In this document: positions 56,242-64,000 of the stretch, in pieces
Numbering within the stretch: the first letter of the stretch is position 1
How the letters are laid out: each line of letters begins with the position of its first letter
Notes under the pieces: model-generated
The model's input: the letters and a program-made list of their open reading frames with translations, nothing else
Database searches by the model: none
What the model was told of the DNA's origin: nothing
NCBI GenBank assembly: GCA_904066235.2
Contig: CAJFCV020000004.1
Span: 12,524,001 to 12,588,000 of the forward strand
Direction: 5' to 3'
DNA: 64,000 nt
Origin: Bursaphelenchus xylophilus
Lineage: Eukaryota > Nematoda > Chromadorea > Rhabditida > Aphelenchoididae
Program-made: the position numbers and the translations under genes

Positions 56242-57716
56242 TTTGCAACAGGAGGTTGGTTAGCGCAGCCGACCGTCGATTTAATGTGTCAAGATCGCCG
56301 GAGGGAACATGAACAGCAAAATTGATTCTTCCGGGTTATTATTGTGAGAAGTGGATTTGGGAGGCAAGAAGAGTAGCAACTTTCAACGTGACTAAAGTGA
56401 GCGAATGTAGAGAATTCGATGAAACAAGGCGCATCCTCGTCATCTCGGCAAAGAAACAACAAAAAATCGCGCATTTGGACTGAAGCGTACGCGAAAAAAA
56501 GGTAATTGAGCGGTAAACAAGAGATAGATTTTGATGAGAATTGGTACAATTCAGACTACTGATTAGATCAGGTTCTTTGCAGGGTCAAGTTTTCCCCGAG
56601 CCGTTCTGGAAACGCCAAAGAAATAATGTTTGCAAAAACCCGATCAGTCGGAGAACGACCAACTCCGAGAAAACCCCTCGAAAAACAACGACGAAATAAC
56701 AAGAAGATTGACTAAAAAAAGCAATCATAAGCAAACCAAAATCCACAAAGAAAAAAATAAGCGCTAATCACAAGAAACTCCTTTCAAAAGAGTTATTTAC
56801 ATATGTATACACAATAAAAATATGTCATCAAAATACAGGGTGGTCCAGAAAAAAGTAGCAAATAGCTATGACTTGACAGCAAAGACAGCAAGCGGTGTGT
56901 TTTTTTGTATTATTGAAAATTCATCCTTGGAGCTCCATTTTTCAGCAAAATAAGGAAATTTTTAAGCCATAAAGGATGATAATAATTCCAGATTTTCGAT
57001 AAAAAAAAACAATGGTGTTTTCGACCTCCGACTAGTCTTTGGTCCATTTCTTTAGAATTTCTTGTTCCTTACAAGTTTTTTGATAAGGACATAATGACGA
57101 TCTATGATTTACATCAAACTGCCCATAGACTGTAAATTTTTTGCCGACTTTCGATCTAAAAGTCTCGGCTGTTTCTGCAAAGCGCGAGTGAGGATTCTCG
57201 CATATATCCTGGAAAAAATCATTCTAAATCTGTGCCAATTTTCTCATAAAAGTCTGTGCGTCGCACTTGGGGTACTTCCCCTGTAAGTCAAAGTTCCTAC
57301 AACTCTTTACAGTCTCTCCATGCAGATAAGAGAGAAAAAATAGCCAAAAAAGCGCTCAAAATTTGAATGCAACCCACTGAAGGATCCGGCTCCAGAAATC
57401 CCCTTTAATTCGCACTAATATATGGAGTGGGAAACGAAAAGAAAATCAGAACGAAGGATTTGGGAGACGCAAGAGCCATGTGAAAGTTTTGAGCGGTAAA
57501 TCCAAACCTTTTCGAATCCGCAAACCTCCACCGACGTAACATAATGAATCGCGCGAAATGAAACAGCCACTGATTCCGCTGCCTTCGATCCAAAAACGAC
57601 GTAATTCACCCAAAGACATGACATTTAATGGGATGGATGTGAAGAAAAAAACCAGCATTTCCCCCAAACAGTTTCCTAATTTGGCGGAAAACCCGCACTG
57701 ATAAAGGAAACGTTAA
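56242..57716. other. Intergenic: promoter flank and repeats, no gene seen
   Basis: It contains a solo transposon end TACAGGGTGGTCCAGAAAAA at 56834, similar to the mariner termini at 1762, with no partner found. A family G repeat lies at 57135-57290 (CTCGGCTGTTTCTGCAAAGC, GTGCGTCGCACTTGGGGTAC). No exon chain is seen. Confidence 0.5.
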
Positions 57717-59351
57717 AGGGCCTGTACAGCTACTTTGAAAAGCGATTTTCTCGGCTTGGGGTGGCTTTCTGATATATCGTTTGTTTTCGTGGCGGGACGC
57801 ACTGACAAACTCGGTGCGATTTTTTTGGATCCAAGATGAAGAATATTAGGTGTATAACATACATTGTTCAGCGTAATATGGCGCCAATTTGTTGTTTTTG
57901 TGTGGAGAATGGGTAAGTTGTTGTTTTGAAAAATTTTTGAGCTGATTTTTAGGCATTTTTTATGTTGGGGATGCTTTTCGAAGACTTTGGGATAAATTAT
58001 AAGGTAAAATAGGTTTTATGAAGTGGAAGAAGGGTAAACTTGTCCTAGAAGGTTTTGCTTCTGAGTGGGTGAAGTTATTTTGAAATACTCTACATTCTTT
58101 TTGACAGATTCATGGATTTGTGATATTATTTTAGGTAAAACTGGTTGTTGCGGAAGTGAAGAAGCCACCAAAGCGCACTCTTGGTTAGTGGAAGGCTGAA
58201 CAACACAGACCAAGCAGGAGTTTAACACACGCCGGGCCAACGAGGGCGCTAACCAGAAAAGTGTTCAAAAACTCTTTCCCTTGAAGCCCTTGAAGAAAGA
58301 CAACGAGGAAGGTGGAATATTAGCCGAAAAACGCATCACTTCCATTGTAAGTTCATTTTACATTTTTTTTTGGCTTTTAGGAACTTCGTGATAAGTTTGA
58401 AGAAGCACATAACCGTTTTGATGTAAACTTATATTACACATGTCGTTTCAGAAGTGCCAATTCTACTTCTAACCACCCCGACTGCCGTGATAACCACAAG
58501 GAACACCGCTTCATAACAGTTGATTGATCTCGTTATTATCCCACATTAAACTTGAATAATTTATGACTAAATTCTTGAAAAAGGTCAACATAATAGAAAA
58601 AAGTGAATCTCGTCAATCCAAGATGCAAGAGGTCAAACAAGGCATCATCTGAAGTTCATGATTCAGGTTCGGTGGTTCAACTTTGCTGGAAACACAGGGG
58701 TTCTGAACCATTTAACATCTTGCCTTCTTCTTTAGGAGACGATTGACTTCTGGCAACTGGAATTTCTGGAAAACAAGGACAATCATGAACAATGAAATGC
58801 AAAAATTAAAAACTGAAAGAACTAAAAACAGCAAATAAAAGTCTCGAGTAACTTTGCCAGCCTATAAAATGATCTAATTGTGAACGGAAAGGCATATACG
58901 CAACATTACGACGCATTTTCCACTTATTTCTACCTAAAATAATATCAAAAATCCATGAATCTGTCAAAAAGAATGTAGAGTATTTCAAAATAACTTCACC
59001 CACTCAGAAACAAAACCTTCTAGGACAAGTTTACCCTTCTTCCACTTCATAAAACCTATTTTACCTTATAATTTATCCCAAAGTCTTCGAAAAGCATCCC
59101 CAACATAAAAAATGCCTAAAAATCAACTTAAAAATTTTTCAAAACAACAACTTACCCATTCTCCACACAAAAACAACAAATTGGCGCCATATTACGCTGA
59201 ACAATGTACGTTATACACCTAATATTCTTCATCTTGGATCCAAAAAAATCGCACCGAGTTTGTCAGTGCGTCCCGTCACGAAAACAAACGATATATCAGA
59301 AAGCCACCCCAAGCCGAGAAAATCGCTTTTCAAAGTAGCTGTACAGGCCCT
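57717..59351. mobile_element. TTAA-flanked foldback transposon with ~420-bp arms
   Basis: The ends AGGGCCTGTACAGCTACTTT and its inverse are directly flanked by TTAA (57713-57716 and 59352-59355), the piggyBac-type target. Arms 57717-58136 and 58932-59351 differ at only a few positions. Each arm contains a short start-codon exon-like piece (ATG at 57878, MAPICCFCVENG, ending at a GTAAGT donor). The ~795-bp centre has a splice-bounded open segment near 58135-58347 (e.g. KLFPLKPLKKDNEEGGIL) in a frame with an upstream stop. No transposase is recognised. Confidence 0.8.
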
Positions 59352-59884
59352 TTAACGCGGTCCAAAAAACAAAGAATTAAAAGTTTTTGGGAGAAGTTCG
59401 AACTTATTGATAAACATTTCCAGGCTCCGTGAACCTCGCGTTTTTCGCCGGCAGACTACAATATCAATAACAGTTTGAGGGCCCTCGAACGCGGGGAACC
59501 ATGTCCTTAACGCTTCGCTTTTGACGCCTCGGCCCCACACCAGCTTCCTCTCCTGCCCACAAGAACGCGCGCGACGTGATCGAGACAAAGGGGTCTTGCA
59601 GGGAGCGGGGAAAAAAGTGGAAAAGAGATTTGTGCTCGCTGTCATCTTCACCTTCTTCTCTTTCCATTCCCTAACCCATTTTTCGATCGGGAAAAAAGTT
59701 TGCGCTTACAAGAATCGGGAACAGCGCGAAGAGAGTTCATTACAAGCGGAGAGGGCGATTATTAGTGGGAGAGAAGGGGCGAGCAGGCGCTGGAATTGGA
59801 CATTCAAGGGTAGCAGATTTTCCTGTATAAATTTATTGTCTGTTTAGTATCTTCAACATTAACACGGGATGTGCTCGAGTTCGA

Positions 59885-60117
59885 TTTTAAAATTTTGACG
59901 TCGAAACTGGCACAGATATGGCCAAAAAGATTTTTTTCTCTGACCGGTTTCCCTATTTCACGTAATCCCTCTCTCAAAGATTGCTGAATATCTCGGCTTC
60001 GTCTGAAAAGTGCGAGCTAAAATTTTGGGAAATTGATTTATAGCCTATGCCCGACGGGCGTTTAAAATTTCAAGAAAATCTGAAAGTATCTCCTTATAAC
60101 ACTTCCCTTGTAACGAG
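59885..60117 (+). repeat. Dispersed repeat family G, full-length-looking copy
   Basis: Blocks appear in the full order: ACTGGCACAGATATGGCC, TTTTTTTCTCTGACCGGTTT, GAATATCTCGGCTTCG, GTGCGAGCTAAAATTTTGG, TAGCCTATGCCCGACG, AGAAAATCTGAAAGT and ACACTTCCCTTGTAA. Confidence 0.7.
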
Positions 60118-62285
60118 CACGCCATAGTTTTCTAAAAAATACTCATTTTTTCCAAGCCGCAATTTAAAAAGCCGAAAAGAAAAGCTACAGAATTCCCGTT
60201 GCCTCAAAAATTCTCCTTCGAAGAAAGCTGAAGAGAATTATTGGAAATAGTTCGGTCGATAAACTCCTTGATCCCCCCGCACGCGTCTATGTACAGTCAG
60301 AAGGGGGATGTCTTTCCATGCGTCTTTTCAGTCGTGTGCGGCGGGTCTCTAAACATGACTGCAGACTTTTTGCAGACGTCGTCAGTCATTGAGTATACAA
60401 AATGCGGTTCATAAATCTCCATGCGGTTTTTGGCGGAGCGTTCTGCTCACCGAAATGTCGACAGAGGCTGAGTGCTAAGAGGAGCGGTAAAAATAGCTGT
60501 AGTATCCGAAATGAAACCAAAAAAACTTTGCTTGAATACCCACTTTTGTCTCATAACCAAAGGAATAAAACCGAAAAAAAGTTAATTAACACTTTTTCAA
60601 GGTCAATGGCGTTGCGCGCTTTAAAGCAAAGTATTTTTTGGGTGACGGACATCCGAGTAATTTTCAATGATGACCAATATAAGCCTTATATCAAATTGGG
60701 GAAAAAATGGTTACAAATTCACAATTTTTTTAATTACAGTTAAACGTATCTCGCAACGGCCAAGAAAACTTCGAAATAATAGCTTTTACAGAGGGTGTAA
60801 CTGTACGGAACCTCATTTTTATCAAAAAAAAAGAAAAAAACGAAATTTGGCGCCTCTCAAGTTGTCCGTTATATGCAGATTTCGATGTATGGGAGTCGGT
60901 TATACAGAGGTTAAACTGTCAAGTGTCAAAGTCAAAAGATAAAAACCGAGTTTTTACGGGCCTGTCAGCTCGTAAAGAGCGAAAAAGACGCTTTCCGACA
61001 AGAAGATCTGTGAAAATTTCTGTGACAAAGCCGCCACCGATTTTACGTAAATAAGTCTGACGAGTTAAAATACAGCCTTAAAAAACATTTATAAAACAGT
61101 AAATAAATTTCAAAATGGCGTTAAGATAACGCCTAAAAAGCTAAAACGTAAACAAATTTGCACCATCGACCTGCCTTTATAAAACGACGATACCCATTCC
61201 GCAGAAACAGAAAGATTCCCCTTCAACCTTTCAGACTAATCGTTCGTTCCGTTCCCGGCGCTTTCCGGTTTTTCTTCCCATTTACAATTTTTCGGCTGTA
61301 AATTGGAGCGTGATAGCTGAAATAGGCAGTCTCAAATCACTCGAAATCGAGTGTTCCGTTCGAAACCAATCCAGAAGCAAATTTAGACGTTAAAATGGTT
61401 AAAGAAAATTGACAATGTCAAGCGAATATTTGGCCACAATTAAAACGGAAGGGCTCGTTTCGACGCCGAGTGGTTTTTAGACAGTTGTTACGGGTTTTTG
61501 AGCGGATTAACGGGGTCAACAAGCCGTATTAAAGTCAATAAATTGGGGGTGTTTACGGACCAACGTGCTGTTGCAACAGCCATTAGTCAGAGATCGAAAC
61601 AAACCGAAATCTCAACCCAGCCGAAATTCGAAACAGTCAAAAAAAATCGGAGCGTTTATGGGGGGTTCTGGACAGCGCTCGGAATTGGCGCCTGTTTTCG
61701 AAGGCGCTCTTTGACACTGAACGCTCTGCTGTTTTTCGCAATATTTTCCCCGCGTTTAAGCGCCCGCAAAGCGAGCTTCTTTCAGCCGTACTGACATCAA
61801 ATGTCAGTTGAATCGCTCGCTGACAAGTGACAAAATGACACAACGACTCTAACCAATTATTATTAGAAAGGGCAGAACGGGAGGATGGAGATGAAAGACA
61901 CAACGTTGTTTATTTGATGACGCTTTTAAAAAGCCGATTTATGATGACCCAAAGAGAAAAAGCGGATAATAAAGCTGGCAGGGAATTCATTCGCCATGTA
62001 CGACGCTCACATTTCAACAGAAGATGAAAAAAAAACATAATAATGTTTACTACTGGGTTTCTAAAGTGCAGACTTTTTGTCGCGGCGCACAAAAATGAAG
62101 ATTTTCCTCTTTTCATTTCTTGCACGGTCAATTTTTACTGTGGAAAGCAAAGTTTCCACAAGAAACCAGAATTTTCTGTGTGAAATTGACAGCAGAGAAG
62201 TTTTTTTTCAACCGGCCTCCGTTTCTCACGGACCCGTCCATCAAGCGCGCTCCGTGGACTGTTTAGACGTTCCGTTCACACATTA

Positions 62286-62542
62286 CAGTGACGGATATGA
62301 TCCAGTGGCAAAAAACGTAGAGTTTTGCATCCAGGAAATGTCAAAAAATATGGAAAAATGCCTCCCTCTCTGAATAAAAAAATTCCATTTTGAAGGGCGC
62401 GCCCTTTCCCTCACAAAAAGAGCGGGCGCACTTTTGAAATCGGAGTTTTTTCACTTGGAGAGGGAGGTATTTTGCTACATTTTTTGATACTTCCCGGATG
62501 CAAAATGGCACGTTTTTTGCCACTGGATCAAGTCTGCCACTG
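62286..62542 (+). mobile_element. MITE A copy
   Basis: The ends CAGTGACGGATATGATCCAG and AAGTCTGCCACTG are flanked by TA on both sides. The centre has a GGGCGCGCCC palindrome followed by CTCACAAAAAGAGCGGG. Confidence 0.85.
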
Positions 62543-64000
62543 TATCGATTGACCAGAAGATTTAACACATCAAAATTCTCTCTGAAGAATTATTGGGGAA
62601 TAAAATTGGTCTAAAAAAACAAGACAGATTTAGAAGGTTATTTCCTGACCAGAAAGCAAGGTTTTGTCCCGGTTAGCTAAGGAAAAATAGCCGAAGATTT
62701 TTTTGCAAACTTCGATTTGTGACAAGAGGCCATATTGATTAAATCTTGGTCAGGACATGGCTTCAACTACGCTGGATCGACGTGCCTTGCGTCATAATTA
62801 AAGACTCAAAAGTTGAAATCGTAAAAAAATAGATAACGAGGCTTTTATATGTTTAACATGTTGCTCATAAAACACAAACAACGACAACAAAGATTTTAAC
62901 AGCAATAATTTCCGATTTCGCTTTCAATGATTGGATTGACATGCCTGGAGATGTATGTAAGTATTGCCTTCCAAATTAAAATTGGTTTCTCATACTCATT
63001 GCAAAGATCCTCATTCTCTGTATGCCTTTACAACCCGAACTTTAAATTGCTAAAAACCTGATTTCCTCAATTTTCAGCGCCAGTATCTTCGATTACAAAC
63101 GGTTTAATCTACCTTTATGGAACTCAACCTCAACCCACCAACGATCATTGTAAATCGATTACATGGAAATTAAAGAGAATTTCAACAATGCGGTTTTATT
63201 GAATCTTTACGATTTTGATTAGTAGCAATTATTTTCGACTCCGTCGAGGTAAAACGTTTCGGTTGTGGGGGTTGCTCACGGAAGGTTGAGGGAGCGTCTT
63301 GGTGGTTGGACTCAATCTCCGCGGATTTACCTGTGCTTGGCTGTTCTGGGAGCTGCCTCGATTTTGCTTTTTACATGCTAATAAAGGAAGTGTTCGACGA
63401 GGCTCAGATTTTCTTTAAACTTTGCATACATATCAGATGTGAGCCAGATATAAATTTATGAAAATTTTAGCTAGCGCTGAGACTGCTAGCGCTTTGCAGG
63501 TGATGTCAAGATATTAGATGATCAATTTCCTACCAAAAAAAATTACTTTTGGTTTATATTTTTATATTACGTCACTCTCGGCGGTAGAAATAATTATGGT
63601 ACTTTCCATTCCAAGACAAAAACGCGTCACCTTTCTCCGATTTTCGACCTAAAAGCCTAGAATTTTTTTCAAATTTGTGCCAAGTTTCATCATACCCCTG
63701 CTCTGAGCGTTGCACTTTTAAATCACCTGTTTTTGCCGTTGAATAATTCAGATTGGGAGACGGTGCGTAATACTTGTATTTATGACACGTAGGCCTAAAT
63801 TTTGGGCCAAGGCAATGAAAAGCAGAGAAAAAGCTTTTTTATGCAGTATAATACTTACAGTCTTTGCTTGTTGGTCCTAAAGCTACATTTTCTGTGTAGT
63901 TTACCCCTTATTTTTAATAGGCAGTCAGTTTACCATCAGCAGCCCAGTGATCTAATATCCGAGATTTCATCTACAGAATTTCTGTGAATTGTTTTATAAC

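Larger units (their letters stand above)
59356..64000. other. Gene-poor interval
   Basis: I see no reliable exon chain. Family G repeats lie at 59885-60117 and, more diverged, 63540-63735. A MITE A lies at 62286-62542. A weak open frame at 62095-62285 with a hydrophobic start is cut off by that MITE and was not called. Confidence 0.5.

Noticed and set aside
60402..60743. 113-codon plus-strand frame
   Set aside because: Low-complexity, lysine-rich translation of AT-rich DNA without a domain or neighbouring exons.
62095..62285. Plus-strand frame with a hydrophobic start (MKIFLFSFLARSIF)
   Set aside because: It is cut by MITE A at 62286, has no second exon or family match, and could equally be chance.

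Overview
The window looks like nuclear DNA of a nematode, most likely a Caenorhabditis species. Genes are split by many short introns with GT...TTTTCAG borders. The protein set is nematode-typical: a DAF-12/HR96-type nuclear receptor, a precursor of C. elegans TRH-1-like ELF-amide peptides, a ZP-domain secreted protein and a nematode-style microsomal P450. AT-rich intergenic DNA is packed with small palindromic transposons. The species call rests on gene style and remembered resemblance, not on a search.

Layout. 1-10.9 kb has no convincing conserved gene. It holds a decayed mariner (1762-3040), several MITEs and a ~245-bp direct duplication (7787-8037 / 9840-10077), one copy of which carries a MITE and so shows its empty site. 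11.0-21.3 kb is a gene cluster: a small secreted prepropeptide-like protein (+), the nuclear receptor (+), a TauE/SafE anion-exporter-like protein (+) and an atlastin GTPase (-, convergent with the exporter). 21.3-31.1 kb is a repeat province with hairpin elements and a foldback nested in a TTAA-flanked element (27762-30585). 31.1-38.5 kb has a thioredoxin-like protein (-), a secreted repeat protein of unknown family (+), a GT31-like glycosyltransferase (+) and a single-pass membrane protein (-). 38.5-43.3 kb is gene-poor. 43.4-56.2 kb has the TRH-like precursor (+), a ZP protein (-), a cytochrome P450 (-) and an SH2D4-like adaptor (-) with a 1.5-kb foldback Tc1 relic in its last intron. 56.2-64 kb is again repeats, including a 1.63-kb TTAA-flanked foldback (57717-59351).

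The genes are not an operon or a pathway; each is a stand-alone animal gene. What unifies the window is how mobile DNA shapes introns. One receptor intron is about 94% a single MITE, atlastin introns carry nested MITEs, a ZP-gene intron carries another, and the SH2D4 intron carries a foldback element. At the other extreme, three coding introns are only 34-35 nt. All exon joins were checked by hand for reading phase; none was checked against RNA.
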